A DNA stretch of 64,000 bases from JAIQFV01 sp041494885. GTDB taxonomy: Bacteria > Acidobacteriota > Terriglobia > JAIQFV01. Below the pieces are notes generated by a model. That model made no database searches. It worked only from the letters and a program-made list of their open reading frames with translations, and had not been told where the DNA came from. The first letter of the stretch is position 1. Each line of letters starts with the position of its first letter. The DNA is taken from contig JBGQBO010000021.1 in the NCBI GenBank assembly GCA_041494885.1, positions 28,338 through 92,337 on the forward strand, read 5' to 3'. Positions 27,478 through 36,132 of this stretch are shown one piece after another. Position numbers and translations under genes: made by a program.

Positions 27478-28251
27478 TTACGGCAGTTGTTGTCTCAAGG
27501 TGGCTGTGAATTCGCCCAAATCTTGGGGGTTCAGATCGGAGACAGCCCAATAAGTCATCCCGGACTTTGCCCAATGGACCAGATGGTAGCCCTTTTCTGA
27601 ACGCTTTGATTCATTCGCGTTTGCAGTTTCAGGCGATGGCCAAATGAAGAGGTTTATGCGATGTTGTCGGCGCTGATAAACCAAAGCAGCCACGGACTTT
27701 CCCTCCAGGTAGTCGAGCCGGCCTCCCGTCAATGGAAATCCCTGTGCGGTCAGGTCAACCACAGGGGGTGAGAAATCGACCTTCCCATTGAACCAGGGCT
27801 TCACCGTATGGTGATCGGAAGAGGGCACGTCAGTTAGATGATTGAGCATCATGGATCGTACATGGCTGTCGACGATCTCCCGAACAAGGGTCTCATCCGC
27901 GGAACGACTGGAAATGCGCGGCGCTATATTCCAGGTGACCAAGACAACCAGTGCCAGGGAGGCGGCCATGCCTGCCCATCGCAACGGGAGCCACCATCCC
28001 GACAGCCATGCACCGCGAGATGACGGTGCTTCGTCCCGGATGGCGGACCGGACACGGTGCTGCAATTTGCCGGGTGCCTTGAAATAGAGAGAGCTGGAGG
28101 TGAACGCAGTTCGCAACTCTCGAAGCTCCCGGTAGGCTGCCGCACAAGCAGGGCAATCCTGGACATGCGTCTCAACCTCCAAGCTCTTGACAAGGTCAAG
28201 TTCGCCGTCGAAGTAACCTTCAAGAAAAGGTTGTGTTTCCTTACAGCTCAA
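27478..28251 (-). CDS. Zinc-finger anti-sigma factor
   Basis: 257-aa membrane-anchored anti-sigma factor. The cytoplasmic N-terminus has the ZAS motif H29-x3-C33-x2-C36 (ETHVQDCPAC) with an additional Cys at position 3. One transmembrane helix (about 97-117, GMAASLALVVLVTW) precedes a periplasmic domain of about 130 residues. The gene begins with TTG one base after the sigma-factor stop, a tight coupling typical of ECF pairs. No site-1/site-2 protease is in the window. Confidence 0.88.
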   Translation of the reverse strand: MSCKETQPFLEGYFDGELDLVKSLEVETHVQDCPACAAAYRELRELRTAFTSSSLYFKAPGKLQHRVRSAIRDEAPSSRGAWLSGWWLPLRWAGMAASLALVVLVTWNIAPRISSRSADETLVREIVDSHVRSMMLNHLTDVPSSDHHTVKPWFNGKVDFSPPVVDLTAQGFPLTGGRLDYLEGKSVAALVYQRRQHRINLFIWPSPETANANESKRSEKGYHLVHWAKSGMTYWAVSDLNPQDLGEFTATLRQQLP

Positions 28252-28252
28252 A

Positions 28253-28774
28253 TCACGCCTCCGCTTTCATTGATCTGACAAGACTTTGACGAAGCCGCTT
28301 CCGCGCTCGGGCCAAGCTCGACATGACCGTCCCGATGGGCATGTCTGCGATATCGGCAATCTCCTTGTAAGACAATCCCTCCAGCTCGCGCAGAACCAGG
28401 ATCTCGCGAAAGGTCACGGGTAGTTCTTCGAGCGCCTGCTGCAGCATCTGGCTGTCGGCGTTCGCCAGGAGCGGCTTTTCCGGGTTAAAGGCCGCGGACC
28501 CACTGGTATGCACCTCTTCATCAAACACTGTCTCCAGTTCCTGCCTCCGGTTTTGCTGTAGCCACGTGTAGCAGGTATTCCGGACGATAGTCAGCAGCCA
28601 GGAGCGGCTGTCCCCGCCTTTGAATCCACCAAAAAACCGGAATGCGCGCAAGTACGCCTCTTGCACGAGGTCTTCCGCGTCATGCCCGTTGCGGGTCAGC
28701 CATCGGGCCAGATTGTGAGCGGCATCCAGGTGCGGCAAGAACATCTGCTCAAAGCGCGCACTCGCCTCGTCCAT
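28253..28774 (-). CDS. ECF-family RNA polymerase sigma factor
   Basis: 173-aa sigma factor. Region 2 spans about 10-80 (AEDLVQEAYLRAFRFF, SWLLTIVRNTCYTWLQQ) and region 4 spans about 115-165 (LEELPVTFREILVLRELEGLSYKEIADI, GTVMSSLARARKRLRQ). It directs transcription under control of the adjacent anti-sigma factor. The divergent Tat-phosphoesterase/cupredoxin/cytochrome operon starts 172 bases away and may be a target (inference). Confidence 0.93.
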   Translation of the reverse strand: MDEASARFEQMFLPHLDAAHNLARWLTRNGHDAEDLVQEAYLRAFRFFGGFKGGDSRSWLLTIVRNTCYTWLQQNRRQELETVFDEEVHTSGSAAFNPEKPLLANADSQMLQQALEELPVTFREILVLRELEGLSYKEIADIADMPIGTVMSSLARARKRLRQSLVRSMKAEA

Positions 28775-28946
28775 CGGCAGCGATTCGCTTTCCGTCTCCT
28801 ACACCTTCGTAGGTTAAGACTGGCTTAGGTGTGATTTTATTCCCACCTTCAGAATAACACGATTTACGGGAATATTCGTGGACTTCCAAGAGTTTAGGTC
28901 ACTGAAGAGAGCAAGAAAGGGATTTGAACTTAAAAAGGAGAAATTC

Positions 28947-29948
28947 ATGAAACCATCATTCAATCGACGATCATTTATGAAGGTGGCTGGTGTCTCCATA
29001 GGGGTGGGGGCGCTATATCAGATCGTTCCGACGTGGGGAAAGGGCAAAGAGGGACAAGAGATGGCCCGATTACTGGGGAAGGCCAACGGTGAACCGGTCT
29101 CCCCCTTTTCTTTTGTTCAACTGAGCGATACCCATGTCGGGTTTAACGGTCCCCCGGATCCGCTGGGCACAAAGGCGTTCGAACTCGCCGTGGAGAAAGT
29201 CAACCAGTTGTCCGAAAAGCCGGAGTTGGTTCTTTTCACCGGTGATCTGACTCACGACAGTGAGGATCCCGACGAGCATGCGAGCCGGATGAAGCTCTTT
29301 CAGAAGATTTCCAGCCGGCTCAATGTCGCCAAGATCAAACATGTCCCAGGAGAACATGATGCCGGACTCGATGGGGGCAAACTCTTCCGCGAATTCTTCG
29401 GGGAGACTTCATATTCCTTCGATCATCGGGGTATCCATTTCATCGCGCTCGACAATGTTTCTCGCGCCAAGCCTGAAGTGGGAGAAGAGCAACGAGCCTG
29501 GCTAAAAAAAGACGTGGCACGCTTTTCAAAGACCTCTCCCATTGTTGTTTTCACGCACCGGCCGCTGTTTGATCTGAAACCGGAGTGGGAATGGTTCACG
29601 AGCGATGGGGATGAAGTCATGAATGTGCTGGCACCCTTTGAGAACGTCACGGTGCTGTATGGGCACATTCACCGTCAGAACACTCAGAAGCTGGGCAATG
29701 CGACTCATTATGCGGCCCGATCACTCATTTTCGCATTTCCTGATCCTGAAAGCGGTTCGGAGAAAAAGCCGATCCCCTTCGACAAGGATCAACCGTTCAA
29801 GAACCTGGGGATCCGACAGATCAGCGGAAAAGAGCAGCACTCCGTGTCCCCGGGTTCACTTTCCATCAATGATGTTGAATTAACCGTCCGTGAGTATGCC
29901 GGCACGGCGGGCATACAACAAATTCTAAAAGAAGGAGTAAGTCTATGA
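28947..29948 (+). CDS. Tat-exported calcineurin-like metallophosphoesterase
   Basis: 333-aa periplasmic phosphoesterase. The N-terminus has a twin-arginine motif (NRRSFMKVAG) and hydrophobic stretch. Metal ligands: QLSDTHVG, FTGDLTHD, PGEHDAG (an Asn-to-Glu variant of the usual GNHD), FTHRP and YGHIHRQ. AAAAAGGAG fixes the ATG at 28947. It overlaps the downstream cupredoxin gene as ATGA, and a cytochrome c follows, so the three form an operon. The phosphate substrate is unknown. Confidence 0.9.
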   Translation: MKPSFNRRSFMKVAGVSIGVGALYQIVPTWGKGKEGQEMARLLGKANGEPVSPFSFVQLSDTHVGFNGPPDPLGTKAFELAVEKVNQLSEKPELVLFTGDLTHDSEDPDEHASRMKLFQKISSRLNVAKIKHVPGEHDAGLDGGKLFREFFGETSYSFDHRGIHFIALDNVSRAKPEVGEEQRAWLKKDVARFSKTSPIVVFTHRPLFDLKPEWEWFTSDGDEVMNVLAPFENVTVLYGHIHRQNTQKLGNATHYAARSLIFAFPDPESGSEKKPIPFDKDQPFKNLGIRQISGKEQHSVSPGSLSINDVELTVREYAGTAGIQQILKEGVSL

Positions 29949-30310
29949 AAAGCTTTCTGAAGTCACCCTTGTCTTTATTGGTCGCAGCAGGAATGATTTT
30001 GTCAGGTGTAGTCCGCACTCATGCGACTGACACCCCTCGGGAGGTGGTCGTCACGGCGAAGCGGTTCGAGTTCACACCCAAGCAAATTACGCTGAAAAAA
30101 GGCGAAACCGTGACCTTGAAGTTAACCAGTGAAGATGTGACCCACGGATTCTTTGTGAGGCCCCTGAAGATCGACACGGAGATTGTCCCCGGAAAAACCA
30201 CGGAGGTCACCATCACGCCACAAGCAACGGGGAAGTTCACAACCATCTGTGACCATTTTTGTGGAGTCGGTCACGGCAATATGATGATGACTATCATCGT
30301 GGAGGAGTAA
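29945..30310 (+). CDS. Secreted cupredoxin with a CuA-type copper site (COX2-like)
   Basis: 121-aa exported protein: signal peptide 1-27, then a cupredoxin fold. Ligands match a binuclear CuA centre as in cytochrome oxidase subunit II: H67 (DVTHGFF), then C102, C106, H110 and M113 in CDHFCGVGHGNM. Transmembrane helices of true COX2 are absent, so it is a soluble or loosely attached electron carrier. Translation is coupled to the upstream phosphoesterase by a 4-base overlap, and a cytochrome c lipoprotein begins 4 bases downstream. Likely a periplasmic redox relay. Confidence 0.9.
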   Translation: MKSFLKSPLSLLVAAGMILSGVVRTHATDTPREVVVTAKRFEFTPKQITLKKGETVTLKLTSEDVTHGFFVRPLKIDTEIVPGKTTEVTITPQATGKFTTICDHFCGVGHGNMMMTIIVEE

Positions 30311-30314
30311 GAAG

Positions 30315-30833
30315 ATGTTTTCCCCCAAGGAATTAAGGAGGCGTTATTTTCAAAGAGGAACAAGGTGGCTCGCGGTCTTCCTACTGGTCGTGCTTTCCGG
30401 TTGCAAAGCGAGACCGCCGGGCGCCCTGGAACGGTCGGTTGCCAGACGAATCAAGCAGAAGATCACCGTCGGCGGGAGGAAGGACCAAAATCCCCTTCCT
30501 CTCACCCGCGAGATCGTCGAGGAAGGACGCAAAAACTTCTCCCATTACTGCATGGTCTGTCACGGCCTGGATGGGCAGAACACGGGGGTCCCCTTTGCCG
30601 AAAAGATGGCTCCCCCGGTTCCCCTGCTCTCATCAAGGGATGTCCAGGGATACACCGACGGGCAGTTGAAATGGATCATCGATAACGGCATTTTTCCATC
30701 CGGCATGCCGGCATCGAAAGGGATTCTCAACGACGATGAGATGTGGACCATCGTCCATTACATCCGGCACCTGCCTGCGAAGGGCAGTCTCGGCGAGCCG
30801 AGAGTCTATAACGAGGATCAGGGAGGAAAATGA
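30315..30833 (+). CDS. Mono-heme cytochrome c lipoprotein
   Basis: 172-aa exported electron carrier. The signal peptide ends in a lipobox (VVLSGC, C30). The class-I cytochrome domain (about 66-160) has heme motif CMVCH (C79, C82, H83) and the axial Met in PSGMPASKG (M131). Third gene of the operon with the phosphoesterase and the CuA cupredoxin, and a probable redox partner of the latter. Confidence 0.92.
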   Translation: MFSPKELRRRYFQRGTRWLAVFLLVVLSGCKARPPGALERSVARRIKQKITVGGRKDQNPLPLTREIVEEGRKNFSHYCMVCHGLDGQNTGVPFAEKMAPPVPLLSSRDVQGYTDGQLKWIIDNGIFPSGMPASKGILNDDEMWTIVHYIRHLPAKGSLGEPRVYNEDQGGK

Positions 30834-30984
30834 AACCGGTCGATAAGTGGGCATTACGTGGGCAGGCAGAGTTAGACTCCACCGAATTCCTGAAGATGAA
30901 CCCCGGGGCTGCTCCCCACGAATAATCAAGTTACCTCCTCCGCGGGAGCTTATGAGCGCTCGGCCTTTTCCCGAATCGGCTCTT

Positions 30985-32232
30985 TTACTTCGTGGGTACC
31001 CAATTCTCCAGGAACCTCTTTCCTCCGGCCTTTTCCCGCTCTTCAACGAGGGCCTGAAAAATGGCGCGCAACTGGGCATAGGGCAGAGTGCCAATAATCA
31101 TCCGGTTATTGACAATCAGGGTGGGAGTGGAGCGGATGCCGTGCGAGTACTTTTCTGAAGTCTTCTCGTATTCATTGCCGGTATTGATGATGCGCTGTAC
31201 CAGCTCCTTTGTCCTGGCATCATTGAGCGCGCCTTCAAGCTGGTATTTCCTTGCCAGGGCGTTTCGCCAGGCCGGATCCTTGGCTTTCTCAAAATTCGCA
31301 AAGATCTCGTCGTGAATTTGACTGAACTTTGCCGGGTCATAGGCCGCCAGGTATGAGAGTTCACAGGCTCCCGGGTGTTTGTCCTTTTCAACGACCTGAT
31401 TACACCGGGCCTCCAGCGGGAAAAATTGGAAGGCAATATTGATTTTCCCCTTGAATTCCTCCTTGAGCTTTCCCATCTGCTGCGTCAAAAAAAGACAGTC
31501 CGGACAGAGGAAATCGGCGTATTCGATGATCTGGATCGGCGCGTCCTCAAACTTTTCGGTCGATTGGACGGTTCTGTACGGGGAGATCAGGCTGGGAGGC
31601 TTCACCACGGCCAGATTGTAGTATTGAGTCACCACTCGCGCGGCCACTCCGCCGGATTGTGCATCCCGCCTGGCATGATGAAACAGAACCATCCCATAGG
31701 CGCCGAGCAGCGTGACGATGGCAATCGTCACCAGGTGCTTCAGGGAGGGACTAAAGTGCCTCGAGAGCCAACTGGGATCGTCACGGTCGATTCCGTATTT
31801 CCAGAAAAGGAGGAAGCTCGCGATCGAGAAAAGGTAATAGCCGGTGCACAGAAGACACAGGCTCTTGAGATAGAGGACCGAAAAGAGGAACAGCCCGACT
31901 ACGCCCACGAAATTCACAATGGAAATCGTCTTGTTCGTTCGCTCCAGGCTGATGGAAGGAAACACCGCACCCAGACAAACCAGGGCACCGACAATGAGGC
32001 CAAAGTACCCCAGCGGGACGCCTCCGACTTGAGAGATCACCGAAAAGGCCGAACTGTCGCAGTTAAAAAAGGAATTGATGTCACAGAACGACCCGGCATA
32101 AATGGAGGTCGGATAGTTTGCCAGGAAGAAGTGCCGGATCGTGAACACGGAGGCAACCATCATTCCCAGTCCGAAGACGAAACTCAGCGTTCGGCTCCAG
32201 GATTTGCCATTCAGGGTTAAGGATGCTTGCAT
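30985..32232 (-). CDS. VKOR-DsbA-like fusion (disulfide-forming membrane protein)
   Basis: 415-aa fusion. The vitamin K epoxide reductase domain (about 15-180) has the loop cysteines C50 and C58 and the CLLC active site (C126, C129) among four or five helices. The C-terminal thioredoxin/DsbA-like domain (about 225-410) has CPDC (C243, C246) and cis-Pro in RSTPTLIVNN. Such fusions couple disulfide formation in exported proteins to quinone reduction. It faces the cytochrome/cupredoxin operon tail to tail. No separate DsbA/DsbB is in the window. Confidence 0.92.
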   Translation of the reverse strand: MQASLTLNGKSWSRTLSFVFGLGMMVASVFTIRHFFLANYPTSIYAGSFCDINSFFNCDSSAFSVISQVGGVPLGYFGLIVGALVCLGAVFPSISLERTNKTISIVNFVGVVGLFLFSVLYLKSLCLLCTGYYLFSIASFLLFWKYGIDRDDPSWLSRHFSPSLKHLVTIAIVTLLGAYGMVLFHHARRDAQSGGVAARVVTQYYNLAVVKPPSLISPYRTVQSTEKFEDAPIQIIEYADFLCPDCLFLTQQMGKLKEEFKGKINIAFQFFPLEARCNQVVEKDKHPGACELSYLAAYDPAKFSQIHDEIFANFEKAKDPAWRNALARKYQLEGALNDARTKELVQRIINTGNEYEKTSEKYSHGIRSTPTLIVNNRMIIGTLPYAQLRAIFQALVEEREKAGGKRFLENWVPTK

Positions 32233-32300
32233 GAGGACCGCCTAATTAAGATGGATTGGAACGATTGAACAACAGCCGAAGATGCTCAGAAGAGGGGTTC

Positions 32301-32636
32301 TTAAATGCGACCGGTGCGGCGTGCCCGCTTGTGGCGGTCAATCAGAAGATTGAGCTTCATGAGTGTTTCGTTTACGGACTTTTCGATCTGGATCTTCTCC
32401 GCACCATCGGAGCAGGTTCGAGCCTGCTCTTTTAAATGCTCAATCTCCTTGAGTAGTTCGATTTCCTCCGGAAGAACATTGGCGTTCTTGAGGATGGAAT
32501 AAGCCATCCTTAAATCCTCGTGGACCTCGAAGTAACTGCTGAGATCCACGGGCTTGCCTTTTCCCGCGAGGTCATCGAACTCGCCATTGGCCATAGCCTC
32601 CCTGATTTTCTGTTCGGCTACTTTTTCAAAAGACAT
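32301..32636 (-). CDS. DUF1992 (DnaJ-homologue, DNAJC28-like) protein
   Basis: 111-aa helical, charged protein. The conserved opening EKVAEQKIREAMANGEFDDLAGKGKPVDLS is typical of the DUF1992 family, found alone in bacteria and next to a J domain in eukaryotes. Residues 60-105 are predicted coiled coil. Function is unknown. Short stand-alone gene. Confidence 0.9.
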   Translation of the reverse strand: MSFEKVAEQKIREAMANGEFDDLAGKGKPVDLSSYFEVHEDLRMAYSILKNANVLPEEIELLKEIEHLKEQARTCSDGAEKIQIEKSVNETLMKLNLLIDRHKRARRTGRI

Positions 32637-33016
32637 GATGGTTTCTCAGCGTCTGGTGTCTTATCACGACGTCGCGTTCGGTTTGGTAGCCGGGATCCGC
32701 CCGCTTTTTGGCAAATCCCGGGCTCGTGCGACCAGCAGGCAAAATCTCTCCCGAATGGATCGGGGTGGCTATCAAACCACGTACAACTCAACCTTCTTGA
32801 CCGACGAGGATCACTCTAATTTGAAATCCACTACACTAAAAGGACCGGAGCCTTCACTCCCAACCGCGTGAGGGGGTGTCGGATCTTTACCTCGTCTGAT
32901 TGGATGAGCCGTCCAGCGATCACTTTTAACAATGTTTCAACTCTTCGGACAAACCCGTTCAGGGGGATCAAATGGGTCGCCCCGCTATGATGGTTCCAGC
33001 CATCAATGGCATCCCC
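32637..33016. other. Intergenic region without recognised features
   Basis: About 380 bases between minus-strand genes; short open frames here lack ribosome-binding sites and family resemblance. Confidence 0.5.
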
Positions 33017-33406
33017 TTATTTTTCCCGGAGGGTTGAGTTCTTCCCCTCCGATTCCTTCGCCGAGTCCACCTTCCACCCTTCCCGGATCGTGGTGCCGCC
33101 GCAATAGGTCTTCTGGCAGCGAACATCATTCAGACACTGCAGGATGCCGTTGCACGCATCGTCTGCCGACTCACGTTCCTTCATCGGCGCAGTCTCTTTG
33201 CACAAACCCGAATATGACGGATTGCTAAAGGCGCACATGGCAATGGCAGTATCTTTACCCGAAGCGGCGGCCTGGAGAGGGCAAGAGCCTGCGCACACGG
33301 AACTGGTTGCCGTGATCAGGAACAGGCATACCCCTACCATGAAAAGGAGTGGCGCCGTTCTTACATGTTTTGATTTAACTGAAGTAGGATGCCGAAGAAG
33401 TTGCAT
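33017..33406 (-). CDS. Small secreted cysteine-rich protein
   Basis: 129-aa exported protein not assigned to a family. A signal peptide (about 1-37, ending SSVCAG) precedes a domain with at least eight Cys residues (SCPLQ, MCAF, GLCKE, DACNG, QCLND, RCQKTYC), suggesting disulfides or metal binding. The ATG at 33406 follows TGGAGGTACC, favoured over one at 33448. The nearby VKOR-DsbA enzyme could supply disulfides (inference). Confidence 0.65.
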   Translation of the reverse strand: MQLLRHPTSVKSKHVRTAPLLFMVGVCLFLITATSSVCAGSCPLQAAASGKDTAIAMCAFSNPSYSGLCKETAPMKERESADDACNGILQCLNDVRCQKTYCGGTTIREGWKVDSAKESEGKNSTLREK

Positions 33407-33675
33407 GGTACCTCCATTGGTTGGTGGTCGTCTGGTAAAAAAGACCAAAATATTTTACACGATGCGGCGAATAACCGGGCAAAATCCAGAGTGATGCGAT
33501 TTTGCCATTAAAGCCCCGATTCATCGGGGCGCAGGATCTTTTAGCCCATGATGGGAGCCGTGGGTAGGCGCCCCCGAAGATTCTAGAGGGTCCCGGGAGG
33601 GGCGAAAGCCCGATTGCATCCGGTTCTACACAATGATCTTCCGCTCTGAACTTTGTACGGAACAAAAATATCAGT

Positions 33676-34590
33676 TCAGATCCCCCCCATCTGAATCATC
33701 GGTCGGTTTTCGAGCGCTCGGCGGATGACCGCTCTGACCACCTCCAACTCCTCGCCCGCCAGCTCCAGCCGGGGCGGCCGCACGCGTGCATTGCCCATGC
33801 CGACCTCCTGCTGCACCAGTTTGATTAATTGAACAAACTTCGGAACGGTGTCCATTCGGAGCAAAGGCAGAAACCAGTGATACAACCGGACCGCTTTCGC
33901 GCGATCGCCGTTCATAGCAAAGTTGAATAGATCCACGGACTCCCTGGGCAGGGCATTCGCGAGCCCGGCAATCCATCCCACCGCCCCCATGGCAATCCCT
34001 TCGACGATGGCATCATCAACACCCACAAAGATGGCCAGCCGGTCTGCCAACAGCGCCCGGATTGCCATCACGCGCCGGATATCCGTGCTGGATTCTTTGA
34101 CGGCGTCAAGGTTTTCGTGCTCGGAAGCCAACGTGTGAATCTGCTCCGGCAGAAAGTCGGTGCCATAGGCGACGGGGTTGTTGTAAAGCATGCAGGAAAG
34201 CGGGGTGGCCGAAAGAATGGACGAGACATACGCCTTCATCTCGCGCCAATCACCCCGATAGACATAGGGGGGCAACACCATCAACCCGCGACACCCCTGA
34301 TCCGCCGCGCGCTGGGCCAGGGTCACGCCCTCAGAGGTGCTCAATGCAGAAATCGCCGCAATGACCGGCACGCGATCTGCTACGGCCCGCACGCAAGTCC
34401 GCCAAAGCTCATATTTCTCGTTGCCGTTTAGCGTGGCCCCTTCGCCCAGCGACCCAGGCGTTACAATTCCGGTGCACCCGTGGTCGATGAGCCATTGGCA
34501 ATGGCGCGCCACAAAATCAAAATCAACACCCAGGTCCTCCTTAAAACAGGTCGTGATTGCGGGCATTACGCCTTTCCATGGCAGTGTCAT
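33676..34590 (-). CDS. DHDPS-family deaminase, probable 1-pyrroline-4-hydroxy-2-carboxylate deaminase
   Basis: 304-aa class I aldolase-fold enzyme. The Schiff-base lysine is K165 in AVKESSTD and the catalytic Tyr is Y136 in LYNNPV. In this operon it most likely deaminates 1-pyrroline-4-hydroxy-2-carboxylate to 2-oxoglutarate semialdehyde, the third step of hydroxyproline breakdown. The GTGIVTPGSLGEGATL loop is of the non-DapA type. Last gene of the operon, 20 bases after the FAD/NAD oxidoreductase. True DapA activity is unlikely given the neighbours. Confidence 0.87.
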   Translation of the reverse strand: MTLPWKGVMPAITTCFKEDLGVDFDFVARHCQWLIDHGCTGIVTPGSLGEGATLNGNEKYELWRTCVRAVADRVPVIAAISALSTSEGVTLAQRAADQGCRGLMVLPPYVYRGDWREMKAYVSSILSATPLSCMLYNNPVAYGTDFLPEQIHTLASEHENLDAVKESSTDIRRVMAIRALLADRLAIFVGVDDAIVEGIAMGAVGWIAGLANALPRESVDLFNFAMNGDRAKAVRLYHWFLPLLRMDTVPKFVQLIKLVQQEVGMGNARVRPPRLELAGEELEVVRAVIRRALENRPMIQMGGI

Positions 34591-34610
34591 GACTCATCCT
34601 CGGGCGGAAA

Positions 34611-35891
34611 CTACCGCTGACCTTCTAATCCCTGCGAAATTGACGCCAGACTTTCCAATCGGACCGGAAAAACCGGAGGTCGCACCGACCCCGGCTTCCA
34701 AGGGAACAAAAACTCTACCGCAGAGCCGCAAATCCGCCCCTGGCAGGGACCCATCCCACAGCGGGTGAGCATCTTGGCGCTGTTCCAGCTGTTCTGTGTT
34801 CGTAATCGCTCCAGGGTCACGTCCTCGCAGCGACACACGATGGTCTCCGGCTGCGGCAGGCTTTTCAATTCATCGCGCAAGGCAAAAGCGCGGTTCATCC
34901 TGAGAGCGAGCCGACGAAGCTTCCTTCGCGCTCCAAAAAGCGCTTGGGCTTTTTCGTGCTGACGGGTTGCGGCATATCCCGCGATCTGCCCTTCGATGAT
35001 GGACAGTTCCAGGCCGCCAATGCCGGTCGCTTCTCCGGCACAGTACACATGGGCGACAGAAGTCTCCTGAAAGTCACCCACTCCCACTGCGCCCTCGCGG
35101 AGTTCACAATCCAGCAAGGCGGCGAGTTCGGTGTTGGGGACCAGGTGAAAGCCACAGGCCAGATAGTCACAAGGAAGGTTCCAGGTTTTACTGCCCTGGC
35201 GGAGCCGTACACTAACGAGCTTTTCATTTCCCTCTGCTGCCACAGGCCAACAACTCGTGAGATACCTTACACCCTGGAGCTGCTTTTCCAGCGTGATCAG
35301 TTGGAGTAACTTTCGCGGATGTCTGAAGAGGGCCAGGCTAAAGGCAGCCAGCCTGTGCCGCGGAGCCTGTTCGGCAATCAAACGGACATCGGCGCCCTGT
35401 TCCCGTAAATAAGCCGCAACCGCCAGCAGCAGCGGGCCGCTGCCGGCGAGCACGACCTTTTTTCCGCTGATGGGAAGTCCGGACTTGACCAGCGCCTGCA
35501 AGCCGCCGGCGCCCATCACATTCGGCAACGTCCATCCGGGAAAAGGCAAGAATCGTTCTCTTGCTCCGGTCGCGAGAATTAATTTCTGGTAGCTCAGCTC
35601 GTCGAGACCCTCCGCCGTCTCGGCCTGCAGCAAGCCCGCTTCAGGGTGATTGAAAACCTTCGCGCCGTGGATTAGTTCGACCTTTGCAGCACGCACTTTC
35701 TTGAGCCAGTCCACTGCCTCCGGGGTGTCTTGTTTGTGTTGGTCTTCACGCCAGATTTGTCCTCCCAGGTGCGGGTTGTCATCGATGATCGCCACGCGAA
35801 GTCGAGCTTGAGCCGCGCAGCTCGCGGCCGCAAGACCAGCGGGGCCTCCACCTACGACAAGTACATCGCATTCGTGACGCAGCTTATCCAT
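34611..35891 (-). CDS. FAD/NAD(P)-dependent oxidoreductase, probable D-hydroxyproline dehydrogenase subunit (HcnB-like)
   Basis: 426-aa subunit. N-terminal FAD motif DVLVVGGGPAGLAAA, central second Rossmann motif VVLAGSGPLLLAVAAYL, C-terminal Cys-rich BFD-like [2Fe-2S] segment (CRCEDVT...CGMGPCQGRICG). It resembles the large subunit of heterotrimeric D-hydroxyproline or octopine dehydrogenases (HcnB/OoxA-like). ATG at 35891 is chosen since FAD-binding residues begin soon after and it overlaps the upstream stop by 8 bases; ATGs at 35903 and 35912 are alternatives. Confidence 0.87.
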   Translation of the reverse strand: MDKLRHECDVLVVGGGPAGLAAASCAAQARLRVAIIDDNPHLGGQIWREDQHKQDTPEAVDWLKKVRAAKVELIHGAKVFNHPEAGLLQAETAEGLDELSYQKLILATGARERFLPFPGWTLPNVMGAGGLQALVKSGLPISGKKVVLAGSGPLLLAVAAYLREQGADVRLIAEQAPRHRLAAFSLALFRHPRKLLQLITLEKQLQGVRYLTSCWPVAAEGNEKLVSVRLRQGSKTWNLPCDYLACGFHLVPNTELAALLDCELREGAVGVGDFQETSVAHVYCAGEATGIGGLELSIIEGQIAGYAATRQHEKAQALFGARRKLRRLALRMNRAFALRDELKSLPQPETIVCRCEDVTLERLRTQNSWNSAKMLTRCGMGPCQGRICGSAVEFLFPWKPGSVRPPVFPVRLESLASISQGLEGQR

Positions 35892-36132
35892 CGGTTCGCA
35901 CATCCATCCCATCTTGGCAGGGGATCTGACAACTCCGGCCGTGGGGCTTCCCGTTGATGGTCACGCGGCATTCATAGCAGATCCCCATTCCACACAGCGG
36001 GCCGCGGGGCTCGCTCGTCACCGATCTGCGAAACGATGTCCGGCCGGAGGCCATCAAAGCAATGGCAACCGGGGTTCCCGCCGGCACCCTCACCGGGACG
36101 CCATCGATCGACAGGCTGACAGTTTCAGGCAT
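35884..36132 (-). CDS. (2Fe-2S)-binding small subunit, probable D-hydroxyproline dehydrogenase (HcnA-like)
   Basis: 82-aa ferredoxin-like subunit. Ligand cysteines are in GPLCGMGICYECRV with a fourth in GRSCQ. It supplies the [2Fe-2S] centre linking the two flavoprotein subunits. ATG at 36132 follows AAGGGGCAATCC and overlaps the upstream stop by 8 bases. An upstream in-frame ATG at 36174 lies inside the previous gene and is less likely. Confidence 0.88.
   Translation of the reverse strand: MPETVSLSIDGVPVRVPAGTPVAIALMASGRTSFRRSVTSEPRGPLCGMGICYECRVTINGKPHGRSCQIPCQDGMDVRTDG

Noticed and set aside
29945..30310. Blue copper protein or full cytochrome oxidase subunit II
   Set aside because: The C-x3-C-x3-H-x2-M set is that of CuA, while the transmembrane helices and other oxidase subunits are absent.
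33676..34590. Dihydrodipicolinate synthase (dapA)
   Set aside because: Position in the hydroxyproline operon fits the deaminase of the same fold.
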